Assembly: GCA_963711675.1 (NCBI GenBank)
Contig: CAVQFB010000015.1
Coordinates: 83,354 to 147,353, forward strand
Direction: 5' to 3'
Source: CAVQFB01 sp963711675
Lineage (GTDB): Bacteria; Acidobacteriota; Terriglobia; Terriglobales; Acidobacteriaceae
Length of the DNA stretch: 64,000 bases
Shown here piece by piece: positions 5,948 to 17,564 of the stretch. Every line of letters starts with the position of its first letter. Position 1 is the first letter of the stretch. The position numbers were made by a program, and so were the translations under genes. The notes under the pieces are model-generated. The model made no database searches. It had not been told where the DNA came from and saw only the letters and a program-made list of their open reading frames with translations.

Positions 5948-8900
5948 ATGAGCAAGTTGCGCCGTCCCGCGGGACGGCCCTTTTGTTTGCTGCTAGCGAT
6001 AGTATTCGCGGCCGCGGCATCCTATTCGTCAACACCAACGATGACGACGATTCTTGATACGGTCTACAGGGCGGATGGTCTACCAGCGAGCGGCGTCTTA
6101 TTGGTTTCCTGGCCTGCATTTACTACGGCGAGTGGACAGCCAGTAGCGGCAGGGACAAAGAGTGTTCCACTGAGGGCGAATGGTGCCCTGGCAGTGGACC
6201 TTGTGCCGAACACCGGCGCCAATCCTGCGGGCACGTATTACACGGTGGTTTTTCAACTCGACGATGTAGTCAGGACCGAGTACTGGATCGTACCAACGAC
6301 ATCGCCTGCAACGCTTGCGACAGTTCGCACCACACTCGGCTCCGGCGGGGCGACACAGCTTGTTTCACGACAGTATGTCGATAGTGCACTGGGCACAAAA
6401 GCTACGGACACGGCGGTAGTGCATAAGAGCGGAAGCGAAACGATCGACGGCAGCAAACAATTTTCGGCTGCACCAAGTGTCCCCACTCCCCTCGCAGCAT
6501 CGGATGCGGTGAACAAGGCATACGTAGATACGGCAGTCGCGAATGTGGGGAGCGGATCTTATGTGCAGAAGGCAGGGGACACAATGTCAGGACCGCTGAC
6601 CTTGCCGGCTGATCCGACGGCGCCGTATCAAGCCTCCACGCGGCACTACGTCGACAATGGGCTAGCCGCCAAAGCTAGTCTAGTGAACGGCATGGTGCCT
6701 ACCGCACAGCTGGGCAATGGCGGCGCGAACGGTACGAATTGTCTTAAGGGGGATTCCAGTTGGGGTGCATGCGGCACCAGCAACAATGCAGTCTCGATTC
6801 AGGGGGTCGCGGTCGATCCGGCAGCGCCGGCGGATGGACAGGTCATTACCTACGATGCAGCCAGCGCGAAGTACAGGGCGAAGAACGGATCGGGTGCCGG
6901 CTTAACTCCCGGAATGCAAGCGATCAAGTATGCGACAGACTTTAGTTGGACCCAGTCTCCGGCGACTGATCTAAGTACTGCAGGGGCAAAGACGGTATCA
7001 CTAGCAGCATGTTCGTTGGGCGTCTCAGGCACAGAGCCGGAATACTCCGTATACATCGCCGGAACTGGAACTGCTGAGGCCGTGAAGGTGACGGGCGGTA
7101 CGTGTGCGGGAAACGGGGCGGCTGGAACTTTGGCCTTCACGACTGTCAATGCTCATCCTGCAGGCTACACGTTGGCGAGTGCTTCCGGAGGTCTGCAAGA
7201 GGCGGTGATCGCTGCGCGGTTCACGCCGACGAATCCAACCGGCACGTCACAGTCGGGAAAAGTCATTGCGCCTCCCGGAGAAATCAAGCTATACGCACGA
7301 GTCTCCTTCCGTGCGGCCAATCAGACGATCGACTTCAGCGGTTCGATTCTCGAGTGCTGGATGAACGATACCTGCCTGTTTGTCGGGGATCCCAACGATT
7401 CGAACATGGTTTCGGATGTGACCTTGATCAATCCTCGTGGGCGTCCGATGGTGGCGAACGGAACCAAGCCCATGATCGAGGTTAACTCGCAGAAGACTCG
7501 TATATATAACGTCATGACCCGGCCTCCGAACTCTCCTAACAGTTTTGGTTCATATATTCAGGTGGATGACGACCAAAGTTTTCTACTGGACGGATTGGAC
7601 ACGAGTATGGGATATGGCGTCCGGTGCGACGCCACTTTCTGCGGATCTGTGGTCACTGCACCGGGTCCGTTTAACACGTGGTCGGCCGTGGGGTGGTTGA
7701 AGAATCTGAATATCTCGCCGCAATGCGGCGCCAACGGTATCGACTGGCAAAGTGGTAACACTCTGCAAGTCTCCGATAGCGTGATCCAGGGATATGCGCA
7801 ATTCGGTTTGCGAGGTGGCCTGGCACGAGGCGGCTACGGAAACATCAAGCTCGACAATGTCTACATGGAGACAGGGTCTTGCCCCAATCCTGCGGGAAAC
7901 ATCGGGCAGGCAGGAGCGATCATTCAAGGTGGCCCGCTTTACTTGTCCGGGGGTGAAGGTCCTGGGGGCGTGGTGCCGACGTTTGCGAACAACGGATCGA
8001 ATGATTACCGATACTATGTTGTCGCCAATCATACGAACTACGGGCCTTCCACTCCGCTGTATTTTGGTCGAGCATTGAGTAATGGGACGAGCAGCGTAGT
8101 CCTCACCTGGCCGGACATTCCCGGAGCTTCCAGCTTCGACATATTGAGGGTGACCTTTCCCGGCAGCGGAACAGAGACAGCACCGAATGGAACGAGCAAC
8201 TACGCCGTTACCACCAACTTGTCACGCACCGGCACCTGTTCGAACGGGATATGCACATACAGCGACTCTCAGGCGGCGTTGCAGTCGTATACGGTGGCCA
8301 GCCCGGCCTACATGCCGAAGCTGACCTATTGGCCTGGCAGCGTGATTCTGAGCGCGTCCGGTGATGGGAGCGACATTCTTTCTGGCGCCACCGCACAGCT
8401 GGACAGCCTCGGTTCCGACATTGTGGCGGTGCAGGGTGGGAAGGCAGCTTCGGTCACAGCGAGATATTGCCCGTCGGTGGGAGGCTGGTCATCTCTTTGG
8501 GCTGTATGCGAGCACGCGATGCCGGTAGACACTTTCTTCCAGCAGGGCTCGTTAATCCTTCACAACGGGAGGGCAGCGAACCTGAAGGGACGCCTGAATT
8601 TCGGAACAGGCATCGCCATCCCGTCGCACATTGTGACCTTGGTGGACTCAAACTTCGACAAGACAACCGCGACCGCAAACAATCGCCCCACGAACGACGC
8701 GAACGACTCCTATATAGGGTATGACCAAGGCGACGGGAATCCCGCCCGCATTGGAATCAGCGTGGGGGCGCCAGTTTCCATTTCCCAGTACATTGGCAAT
8801 CCTGGCGATGGAGCAAACTGGAAAGAGCGTCTTACTGCAGGTCTGAAAGAGCTCAAGACCGACTTAAAGGTGAACGGGAATCTTACTGTCACGGGCACAT

Positions 8901-9469
8901 GCACCGGCTGCGGATCGGGAGGGGGAGGAAATCAAGTCAACGGTGATCTGACTGTCACTGGAAAGGTGATGGCTAGCTCGTTCCAGTCAACCGCAACCGG
9001 AGGCTGGAGTATCGAAGGGTCACCAGGCGCAATGACGCCTGCCGGTTCGGGCAATTCGAAGATTGGCTTCGCGGCGAACGGAAGACTCTCGGTCTCTGAG
9101 AGTGCAGGTGCGGTCACCGAAGTTGCGAAGAAACAGCCGCAAGAATTCACCTACACCTTTTTTGATCCAAATAACCAGTTGACGACGGCGCTGACGGTAT
9201 CGTCCATTTATGTGAACCGGACAATACCTTTTCACGTGGTCGAGGTGTATTGCGAGATCGATGCGGGCAATGCGACGATCAATTTGCAGAGTGGTGGAAC
9301 AAGCATCTTAAGCCCCGATTTGATTTGTTCGACCGCTGGTGCAACGTCGTCAACTTTTGCGAGTGGACAAGATGCAATCAGCGTCGGCGAGAAACTCACT
9401 CACCTGATGGTCGCAGCCGGTGCGGGGTTACACCGCTTAAATGTGGTGGTGAAGTACACGGTGGATTAG
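5948..9469 (+). CDS. giant secreted tail-fibre-like / beta-helix protein
   Basis: 1173 residues from ATG 5948 (GGAGG 6-10 bases upstream; the ATG at 5930 is less well placed). The N-terminus has a signal peptide (KLRRPAGRPFCLLLAIVFAAAASYSS style: basic, then hydrophobic). Residues ~20-130 form an Ig-like/beta domain. Residues ~140-240 contain two phage tail-repeat motifs: GSETIDGSKQF..SDAVNKAYVDTA and AGDTMSGPLTL..ASTRHYVDN. The centre (~330-750) is rich in short hydrophobic-Asn steps typical of right-handed beta-helices (pectate-lyase/tail-spike fold). The end contains another GDLTVTGKVMASSFQST fibre motif. The protein resembles a tail fibre fused to a surface-polysaccharide-binding or -cutting helix, but with an export signal. 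Its role is not established. Confidence 0.65.
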   Translation: MSKLRRPAGRPFCLLLAIVFAAAASYSSTPTMTTILDTVYRADGLPASGVLLVSWPAFTTASGQPVAAGTKSVPLRANGALAVDLVPNTGANPAGTYYTVVFQLDDVVRTEYWIVPTTSPATLATVRTTLGSGGATQLVSRQYVDSALGTKATDTAVVHKSGSETIDGSKQFSAAPSVPTPLAASDAVNKAYVDTAVANVGSGSYVQKAGDTMSGPLTLPADPTAPYQASTRHYVDNGLAAKASLVNGMVPTAQLGNGGANGTNCLKGDSSWGACGTSNNAVSIQGVAVDPAAPADGQVITYDAASAKYRAKNGSGAGLTPGMQAIKYATDFSWTQSPATDLSTAGAKTVSLAACSLGVSGTEPEYSVYIAGTGTAEAVKVTGGTCAGNGAAGTLAFTTVNAHPAGYTLASASGGLQEAVIAARFTPTNPTGTSQSGKVIAPPGEIKLYARVSFRAANQTIDFSGSILECWMNDTCLFVGDPNDSNMVSDVTLINPRGRPMVANGTKPMIEVNSQKTRIYNVMTRPPNSPNSFGSYIQVDDDQSFLLDGLDTSMGYGVRCDATFCGSVVTAPGPFNTWSAVGWLKNLNISPQCGANGIDWQSGNTLQVSDSVIQGYAQFGLRGGLARGGYGNIKLDNVYMETGSCPNPAGNIGQAGAIIQGGPLYLSGGEGPGGVVPTFANNGSNDYRYYVVANHTNYGPSTPLYFGRALSNGTSSVVLTWPDIPGASSFDILRVTFPGSGTETAPNGTSNYAVTTNLSRTGTCSNGICTYSDSQAALQSYTVASPAYMPKLTYWPGSVILSASGDGSDILSGATAQLDSLGSDIVAVQGGKAASVTARYCPSVGGWSSLWAVCEHAMPVDTFFQQGSLILHNGRAANLKGRLNFGTGIAIPSHIVTLVDSNFDKTTATANNRPTNDANDSYIGYDQGDGNPARIGISVGAPVSISQYIGNPGDGANWKERLTAGLKELKTDLKVNGNLTVTGTCTGCGSGGGGNQVNGDLTVTGKVMASSFQSTATGGWSIEGSPGAMTPAGSGNSKIGFAANGRLSVSESAGAVTEVAKKQPQEFTYTFFDPNNQLTTALTVSSIYVNRTIPFHVVEVYCEIDAGNATINLQSGGTSILSPDLICSTAGATSSTFASGQDAISVGEKLTHLMVAAGAGLHRLNVVVKYTVD

Positions 9470-9610
9470 TGTCTAGTTTCGAGTTGTCAGTTCTAAGTGA
9501 CCCCGGCCAGCGATTTGTGGCGTGCGTCCGCCGATAACATTGGGCCGCACAAGACTACAGATTGCTCGTCTCCAAGACTCCACAACGATCACCGAACGGA
9601 AAACTAAAAG

Positions 9611-11805
9611 ATGAAGAGAATGCACTCGATCGCGTTGGCGCTGCTGTTGTGCGCTGGCTCAAGCGTGTCAAGCGGGGCAACGTACTACGTAGATGCAACC
9701 AATGGCGACGACATGAAGGAAGGGCAGACGATCTTGACCGCCTGGAAGACGATCGCGAAGGTGAATGCGTCGACCTTCGCCCCCGGCGATCAGATTCTCT
9801 TCAAACGTGGCGAAGTGTGGCGGGAAACCCTGGTGCCGCCATCGAGCGGAACGGCCGGCAATTCCATCAAGTTCGACGCATACGGGAGTGGAGACGCACC
9901 GACAATCACCGGGTATCTTCCGTTAGCCGCCGGGGCGTGGGCAGTAGATTCGGGAAACGTATGGAAGACAAGCGTGACCGGATCATCGATGAACTTTGTA
10001 CAGTTTGGAGCGATTTGGGGCAACAAGCAGACCGCAAAGACGAATGTCCTGAACAATCGCGACTGGTATTTCGCTTCGAACACTTTGTACGTCTTTTCGC
10101 AGGGAAATCCCACAACCTACTACGGGTCAGTGGGCGCGATCCTGCTTCCGAACGGGCAGCCTGTTTACATCAATGGCAAGAGTTACGTGGACTTTCAGCA
10201 TTTCAAGGTGACGTTCTTCGACACGTACGGTGTGCGAGTGGGGGGCGCGTCGGACCATCTGAACATCGCCAACGTATTCGTGGACGGACAGGTGCCGAAC
10301 GGAACGCTTCCCCATGGGTTTTATGTCAGCGCAAGCCCGAACCCGACGGACATCAACTTCTATAACGATGATGCACACCGCAACTACAACGGGTTCCGGT
10401 TTGATACCGGTGCAACCCTAATTCGAGTAACCAACTGTCGCGGGTATGCCAACCGGAACAAGGGCCTCGAAGACAATACCGGCGCAGCTACATATTCGTA
10501 CTCGCATTTCTTTGCTAACAGCATTGCCATCATTAACTCGCAAGATGTGACCGGCGGGATCGACGGCGGACATAATCTGGCCTGGGACACATGGCCAGCG
10601 GTTACCGGCTTCACAAAGTATCCAGCGCGAATCACGTTCACCGTGGATGACATTGGCCTTGTGACCGGAGCAGAGAACTACATGAACAGCCTGCTTCCCG
10701 TTTTCACTGCGCGTGGATTGAAACTGAGTGTGGGAGTCACAACTGGATACGCACTCTCGACATCACTAATCCCGACGATTCAAGGGTGGTTGAACTCAGG
10801 GCACGATATCAATTCCCACTCGTGGTCACACCAGTACTACACGAACACAAACGCATTCACGATGAAATACACGGGGACGGGGACGGCGGCAACCCTGTCG
10901 ATCAGCGGCAACATGCTGACCACGACCATCACAGGTGGACCGGGCGGTGAAAACCTGAACCTGGATCTGACCAATGCGACGTATAACTCGATTTCCGCAC
11001 TGGTGGCGACGATCAACGGGCGCGGAGTGTATACGGCCACTCAGGATCCAAGTTGTCAGGGTGCTGCTCATTCATACACTCTCGTCGATGTGAGCGCTCA
11101 GAACATCATGGTCACATATACGCCACAGTTTCAAAAAGCGGCTGGAGCCGGACGAACTGGCGACCTCGAGAAACTGGCTGGAGACCAACATATCCGGCTT
11201 AACGAACGTGAAGGTGTACGTGTATCCAGATGGAATCGAGGATGCATCGACTCAAGGCTGGGCAGTAACAGCAGGGTATGAAGGCGCGCGTGGAGCGCTT
11301 TCCATGGGCCTGGGCAACAAGGAAGTGTACGGCTCAGGCGTGAATCTTCAGAACATCACAAGCTTTGGAACTTCGGGCATGCACGGAATGACCTCGACGC
11401 AGATCAGTGCAAAGATGGCGGCCCTCGTCTTCAAAGCCCGTGTCTGGGGTGTGCCCTACGGACTCTTCGATCACAACGGTGAGCTAACACCGACAGAAGT
11501 CGGGTACGTCCTGGACGGGCTAGTCAACGCAGGCGCCACGATGATGACCAATACGCAATTGGTCGATGCGATCTACGGGATGTCGCGCAATGACGCAACA
11601 ACGTACTACACATCGCCTACGTCCGGGCCGGAGCCCGATATGCGGCCAACCTCCCTCTCGCCTGTAGTAAATGCAGGGACAGACCTGGGTGCAAACTTCA
11701 AGTATGACCTAATCGGGTACCGACCAGTCAGTGTTCGGCTCTGGCTGGGAGATCGGCGCTTTCACTTTGATACCTCCGACTACATATCTGCTTGTCGTGC
11801 ACTAA
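9611..11805 (+). pseudogene. secreted beta-helix / polysaccharide-deacetylase-like protein, two frameshifts
   Basis: A signal peptide (MKRMHSIALALLLCAGSSVSS) is followed by ATYYVDATNGDD, the standard opening of secreted right-handed beta-helix proteins, to ~residue 320. A deacetylase-like domain follows: ARITFTVDD, then GHDINSHSWSHQYY (polysaccharide-deacetylase H-x-W-x-H style), later LETNISGLTNVKVYVYPDG. The frame breaks at A5 11133-11137 (one A too many; restored it reads QFQKRLEPDELATSRNWLE) and at GGG 11715-11717 (restored: LIGTDQSVFGSGWEIGAFT). The end GWEIGAF..PP is also characteristic. Intact length would be about 730 residues. Conserved sequence is kept right across both breaks, so either the breaks are very recent or they are sequence errors. 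Confidence 0.65.
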
Positions 11806-11925
11806 GAATTCTAAAAAATGAAACACGTCATAGTGGTGGTTCTTGCGGCGTCGGCCGCCTGGGGGCAGTTTGTCTCCAGTGGATCAGGAGTCATGAGCGG
11901 AACCGCCCAGTTTGGAGCGCAAACT

Positions 11926-12174
11926 TTTACTCTGTCGATCAATACTGGCGGTGCTGGAGCCGGAGCTGAAGTTTCGAATCCTTTGGGGATCAACTGCCCA
12001 GGGGCCTGTGCAGCGAGTTTCCCTCCGGGCACGACAATTGATGTTACAGCCAGTCCTAACTCCGGTTCGACTTTCGATTGGGTAGGTGGTTGGACAGGCT
12101 GCGACCAAAATCCGACTCAATATGTTTGCCGGATTACTCTCAACTCCAATCGAGCGGTGACCGCAACATACGGA
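11926..12174 (+). repeat. internal domain repeat, copy 1
   Basis: Coding repeat of ~83 residues. Landmarks are INCPGACAASF, TASPNSGSTF, GGWTGC, YVC and LNSNR. Four Cys are conserved with copy 2 at 14004-14250. It is probably a small disulfide-bearing beta domain on a secreted protein. Confidence 0.75.
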
Positions 12175-14003
12175 AGTTTGCCACCGAGCGTGAGCCTTAC
12201 TCCGACGAGTCTCAGTTTTACTGGTCCAGTAGGAGGGGAGCATCACCGTCCCAGCCCGTCATCCTAACCAACACGGGAGGAGCGACACTATCTATCACCT
12301 CGATTGCAACGAACCTTCCATTCGCGCAGACCAATAACTGTGGAAGTTCATTGCCTTCTGCTTCCAGCTGCGCGATCAACGTGACCTTCACCGCCGCAAG
12401 CGGGCACCGTGACGGTTCTCTGACCCTAACCGACAACGCTTCCGATAGTCCGCAGACCGTGGCTTTGACCGGTTCCGGAGGGCTGCCCGCCACGCTTATG
12501 GGGTTACACCTCAACCATAACAGTGTCGGCAGTGAGCATCTTCCCGATGACGCGCATTTCCCCATGCCCGCTGTGCCCTTTGGCAGTTTGCGGATGTGGG
12601 GATCGAACGAGAACTACCCCAACTCGCCGGGTACGCGCTGGCACTTGGTAGAAACGGCTAACGGAACGTTCAACTGGACCGTGGTCGATCACTACCTCCA
12701 GGAATTGCAGACTCTCGGCGTGACGGACATGAGTTTCGTGTTTGGCGAAATCACGCCGAACTGGGCGTTGAACGCCAACGAGGGCAACACCTGTACCGGG
12801 GGTTCCGGTGGCCGAGGATGTCATCCACCGCAAGACATAGCCGAGGCGAGTCGGGTGGATGCACGAACGCAGACGGCCTCGGGGACTGCGACGGCAAGTA
12901 CCAGGGAACCAATGCGTCGTGGCGGGGATGGGTTAAGAACGCAGTCCAGCACTTCGTGACCAACCCTTACGGCGTACATGTGAGCCTCGTACGAAATATG
13001 GAACGAGTTCACCCGCCAGGCCGATTACAACGAGCGGCGCCGGAATGGCGTCATGGGTCGGCACCCCCAACAGATGCTGCGCTTGGCCGAAGATGCCCGC
13101 TGCATTATCAAGGGCGGCATCTCTCAGGTTCACGCCACTGGCGAGACTTGCGCCCAGGTGCAGGCGACGGTAGGTCTTTCGGCTCCACTGGACACGGCGG
13201 CGCTGATGTTGACGCCCAGCACTCAGGACTTCGGCGATCCCACTTACATTACGCATTGGAATGCGTACACGAACCTGGCCGGCGCGGCAGCGGCGGCCGA
13301 TGCTATAGCCTTCCATACCTACTCTCACAATGGGACTAGGGTCCAGTTGGCAGAAAATTCCTTCACGGACTTCAACACGTTCTGGGGGAACATGATCAAC
13401 TCCGCCATCAAGACTAAGCCCTTTTATTCCACCGAGGGTAACTACGGCGGCTGGTCTAACCTGCCTGATCTCGACATGGAAGCCGGCTACACCGCGAAAT
13501 ACTTTCTACTACTGCAATCCCTTGGCTTCCAGAAGATTTATCTTTACGGTTACGATTACACGAGCGCCAGCGGTGGCGGCGAAGGTGGGCTGTGGATCAA
13601 GAATGGCGACACTTACGGCGGTTCCGGCGGGGGAGCATTTACCTGCACGGAAAGTGTCCTCGACCAAGGCTGCCTGCTAAAAGACGGGCTGGCTTACAAC
13701 ACCGTAGCCCAGTGGCTTATCGGCGCCACGCTTACTTCTCCTTGCTCCATCCTGAGCGGCAGCGTCTGGACGTGCGGATACACCCTAGCTGACGGTGTGA
13801 GCGCCAAGGCTGTATGGGATGCTTCGCAGACATGCTCGGGCGGAAACTGCACCACGTCATCTTATCCGCCAACGGGCAATCTTGGAGCGCAGTGGACACA
13901 GTATACCGACGTGTACGGCAATGTTACGCAGATTGCCGGCGGGACGACCCACATCAACATTGACTACCGGCCAATTCTCTTGCGCGCGGGAGTAGTCGGC
14001 GTA

Positions 14004-14250
14004 TATAGCCTTACCGCGAACAACGCAGGTACTGGTACCGGGACGGAGCTGTCAAGCCCGTCCGGCATTGACTGCCCTAGCGCGTGTGTGGCGACTTATG
14101 CGGCGGGAACCGCCGTCGACATTACGGCCTCCCCGAACTCCGGGTCTACGTTCAACGCGGTAGGCGGCTGGACGGGATGCGACTCCAATCCCAGCCAGTA
14201 CGTTTGCCATGTGGTTCTTAACTCTAACCGGACGATCACGGCGACCTTCA
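14004..14250 (+). repeat. internal domain repeat, copy 2
   Basis: Same domain as 11926-12174 (IDCPSACVATY, TASPNSGSTF, GGWTGC, YVC, LNSNRTITATF) about 2 kb downstream in the same broken gene. The repeats bracket the catalytic part. Confidence 0.75.
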
Positions 14251-15856
14251 CCCTAAGCTCAGGCGGCGGTCTTTACTCGCAGTCCAATAGGCCACCAGCC
14301 TCGTTCTATCCGTACCCGCTGTCTAACAGTTTATGGACGCAGCGCATCCCCTCCGATGCCACATCGCATGACCTGGTCCCCGGCAACTACGGGCTGACGG
14401 GCAGTTACTCGGCGATGGTCAACTGCGCCATCACCGGCTGCGGATACGGAGCCGGGTTCAACGATCCCTACGGGCCGCTGCGTATCTATATCAACAGCTC
14501 CGCCTCAGACGGGACCGCGGCCACCAATGACATGGGCAAGCCGCTCTACCTGCCCGCGTCGACCGACGTCTTCTATCGCGCCCACGGCGACGGCAACCAT
14601 GGCAGCGAGTGCTATTACGAAACCAACGTGGACTTCGTATTCCATGCTCCGAACCAGGCTCAGTTCAGCGGTTGGGGCCAGTACAACGATTCCTTCATGG
14701 AAATCTACGACCAGACGCTGGGCCTGTTCGTCTCGTTCTCGCGGGGCGGCACGAACGGCCAGATGGCGCTCCCCAACTGCACCTCGCACGACATCAACGC
14801 GCCGTGCGATATCGGAACCACGGTGGGCGCCAGCAGTTGCGTGGCGCAGAGAGCAGGCACCGACAAAGACTGGGGCTGGCAGGTGACCTCGACCGAAAAC
14901 GTCACGGTCGGGGGACGCGCCATGGTCCTGGGTGGTTCGGGAGACAACATCGGCTGGGGCGCGGCTGGGGCGATGGCCTACACCCGCTTTGAAGAGATCA
15001 TGGGCGGCATCAACCACGCCATCCAGGCCAACCTGCTCTGCGTCAACAATGGCGGTTTCATCTTCCCGGCCCATTCGGGAGCGCTGCTGTGTTCGCAATC
15101 TTCGATCCAGCCGCCGACGCCGGAAAACTGGCCGCCGGCGGGAGCCCTGATTTACCTGGCGCTCAGTGACGACCAGATCAATGCCATGAACCTGCCGCCG
15201 TTGCAGAAGAATATCCTGCAGCAGAACGCGCACTATGGGTTCTACGTGTCGGTGACCGGACTAGCCGGGCCCACCTCGCCGATCGCCGGCGATTCGGTCG
15301 ACAGCGAGCAGTCGTGGTGCATGTTCTTCGGATGCAATTCCTCCATCTCCAGCCATCACCCGATCTTCGCCTGGCTGCAGGGACAGAAATTGGGATCGCC
15401 GAACAGCGACGCGGGAGTTGCGCAACTTACGATGAGCCTGGGGGCGAACTCGCCGCACCTTCCCGAATTCCGGATGTCGTACAGCATGCTCTACGGAATT
15501 CCACCCGTCGCCGGCCACAACATCCTGTACTACTACCACATCGCCGACCCGTGCCTGGTGAAGCGGATGCAGAACCAGGCGCAGCCGGGAAGTATTACGG
15601 GGGCGTGCTGATGGCGGGGAGGTGAGGACATACCACAGAAAGGGGCTGCCATGGTTTCTGTCGGTGCACTTTGACAAGTAGTGGTCCGCCGGCGCCTTTG
15701 AGCGGCCAACGATTCGACGAGCGGCACAGCACCCGATCATCAGAGGACGCTTGGCGAAGGGGACGAACAACCAGGGGAGAGGCGGCAGTTCGTTGTGATT
15801 GAAAGGATCGGATTTCCAGCGGTAAAAGCGCGTAGCGATTGCAAGGCAGGGTCACT

Positions 15857-17416
15857 GTGAGTGATGACCTTCCTTTGCTGCGATACCTTGGGCGAGCTTT
15901 AGATGCAAGAATTTCGACCTCTAAGTCCGGGCCGACGACGCATCGGGATGGGCTAATTATTCCGGCGAGACTCCGAGATGTCCTCATCTCTCGATTGTTA
16001 AAGATACGGAGCAAGGCCAGCGGCTTAGTGACTTTGGAACTTAACCGTGCCCAACAGGAGTACTCCCGATGCTGCAGCAAGCGGAACATTGTTCTGAAGG
16101 CTCGGCAGCTCGGCATTACGACCTACGTGGCGGCGAGATTCTTCATTCAGACGATTACGCAACCTGGGACGATGACAGTTCAAGTGGCACACAATCAGGA
16201 ATCCGCCGAGGAGATTTTCCGGATCGTACATCGCTTTTGGGAGAATCTGCCAGATGGCATACGGAAGGGTGTGCTAATGCCTTCGCACTCCAATGTGCGG
16301 CAGATTGTCTTCCCCGCGATTGATAGTGAGTATCGCGTCGCTACCGCAGACGATAACGCTGGGCGGGGGCTTACCATTCAGAATTTGCACTGTTCGGAGG
16401 TGGCCCGCTGGTCCGGCGGCGGCGTGGAAGCGTTAGCCTCCCTGCGAGCGGGTGTTCCACCCGACGGCGACATCGTGTTGGAGTCTACTCCGAACGGCGC
16501 CGGGGGCGTGTTTTACGAAGAGTGGCAGCGAGCGGACGAAACAGGCTACACAAGACACTTTTTTCCCTGGTGGTATGAGCAATGTTACGAAGGAGATTTG
16601 GAAAAGATCAGCCTGCACCCACTCACGCCCGAAGAGCAGGAACTGGTGGACAGGCATGGGCTCGCCGACGAACAAATCGTGTGGCGCAGGATCAACCGGG
16701 CGCAGCTTCGTGGACTCGCTGCGCAGGAATATGCTGAGGATCCTGTTTCCTGCTTTCGCGCCTCCGGCGATTGCGTATTCGACACGGAAATGGTGGAGCA
16801 GATACTCGAAGGAACGACGGAACCGATCGAGGCGCGAGACCATCGTTGCCTGATGGTATGGCTCCCGGCCCGCTCGGGGCACCAGTACATCATCGGCGTG
16901 GATCCAGCAGGTGGTGGTTCAGAAGGAGACTACGCTTGCGCGCAAATAATCGATCGCGAGACCGGCGTGCAATGCGCCGAGCTGCACGGGCATTTCCCGC
17001 CTCGTGAGTTGGCATCGAAGGTGGCGAAGATCGGACAAGAATTCAATCAAGCCTTAATCGCTGTGGAGCGCAATAATCATGGTTATGGTGTATTGGCAAA
17101 CCTGCGCACAGAGAGTTACCCGAACGTATTTCGTCAGAAGGACCAGGATGGATGGCTGACGTCCGCGGCAAGCCGTCCGGCCATGATAGAGAATCTGGCT
17201 GCAGTGTTGGCGACGGAGCCCACGCTGTTTCACAGTCCACGATTCCTGAATGAATGCCGGACGTTTGTGCGGCGGGCGGATGGAAGTTCGGCGGCGGCTA
17301 CCGGATCGCACGATGACTGCGTGATGGCGATGGCGGTTGCTTTCGCGGTTCGTCAAGCGGTTGCCGGAACGGCTGCCCGCGAGCCCAGATTCGAATTCGC
17401 GAGCCTTGTTTCGTAG
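15857..17416 (+). CDS. phage terminase large subunit
   Basis: ATP-driven DNA-packaging motor with a headful or site-specific nuclease. Counting from GTG 15857 (519 aa): adenine/Walker A region VLKARQLGITT at ~79-89 (RQLGxT type of T4-like terminases), Walker B-like LHCSEVARW at ~177-185, coupling motif ESTPNG at ~209-214. The C-terminal RNase H-like nuclease has acidic residues in GVDPAGGG (~D349), AVERNN (~E404) and HDDCVMA (~D486). The length is normal for the family. GTG 15857 is preferred to TTG 15839, since AGGG lies upstream, but this is not certain. No small terminase precedes it, which is one sign of an incomplete or unusual module. Confidence 0.9.
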   Translation: MSDDLPLLRYLGRALDARISTSKSGPTTHRDGLIIPARLRDVLISRLLKIRSKASGLVTLELNRAQQEYSRCCSKRNIVLKARQLGITTYVAARFFIQTITQPGTMTVQVAHNQESAEEIFRIVHRFWENLPDGIRKGVLMPSHSNVRQIVFPAIDSEYRVATADDNAGRGLTIQNLHCSEVARWSGGGVEALASLRAGVPPDGDIVLESTPNGAGGVFYEEWQRADETGYTRHFFPWWYEQCYEGDLEKISLHPLTPEEQELVDRHGLADEQIVWRRINRAQLRGLAAQEYAEDPVSCFRASGDCVFDTEMVEQILEGTTEPIEARDHRCLMVWLPARSGHQYIIGVDPAGGGSEGDYACAQIIDRETGVQCAELHGHFPPRELASKVAKIGQEFNQALIAVERNNHGYGVLANLRTESYPNVFRQKDQDGWLTSAASRPAMIENLAAVLATEPTLFHSPRFLNECRTFVRRADGSSAAATGSHDDCVMAMAVAFAVRQAVAGTAAREPRFEFASLVS

Positions 17417-17564
17417 GGTGAAACACTCAGCCAAACAATCCTCTACCAGGCAAGTGGGAAGTAATCCACAGGACGCTTGTGCCGGGCGTCACAGATCGGG
17501 AGAGTAAGCGTTCCTAGAATCCAATGTTGCTGCCTAAGGTGTAGGTCGCACCGGTTGAGACTCT

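Larger units (their letters stand above)
11818..15611 (+). pseudogene. secreted glycoside-hydrolase-like protein with repeat domains, three frameshifts
   Basis: Starting with a signal peptide (MKHVIVVVLAASAAWG), the gene would encode about 1260 residues. In order: a Cys-containing beta repeat, an Ig-like/choice-of-anchor domain (VILTNTGGATLSI), a TIM-barrel-like catalytic part with YEIWNEF (candidate acid/base Glu) and KPFYSTEGNYGG (candidate nucleophile Glu), a second copy of the beta repeat, and a large C-terminal domain. This arrangement suggests a clan GH-A-like glycosidase; the family is not certain. Frames break near GGGG 12235-12238, 12843-12850 and 12985-12990; joining the frames restores continuous homology each time. 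The last 852 residues (from 13053) are one intact frame. It is probably exported to act on polysaccharide. Confidence 0.6.

Noticed and set aside
11926..14250. Repeated coding block considered as a CRISPR or transposon repeat
   Set aside because: The repeat is a protein domain in frame (Cys-containing beta module), with only two copies and no spacers or transposase.
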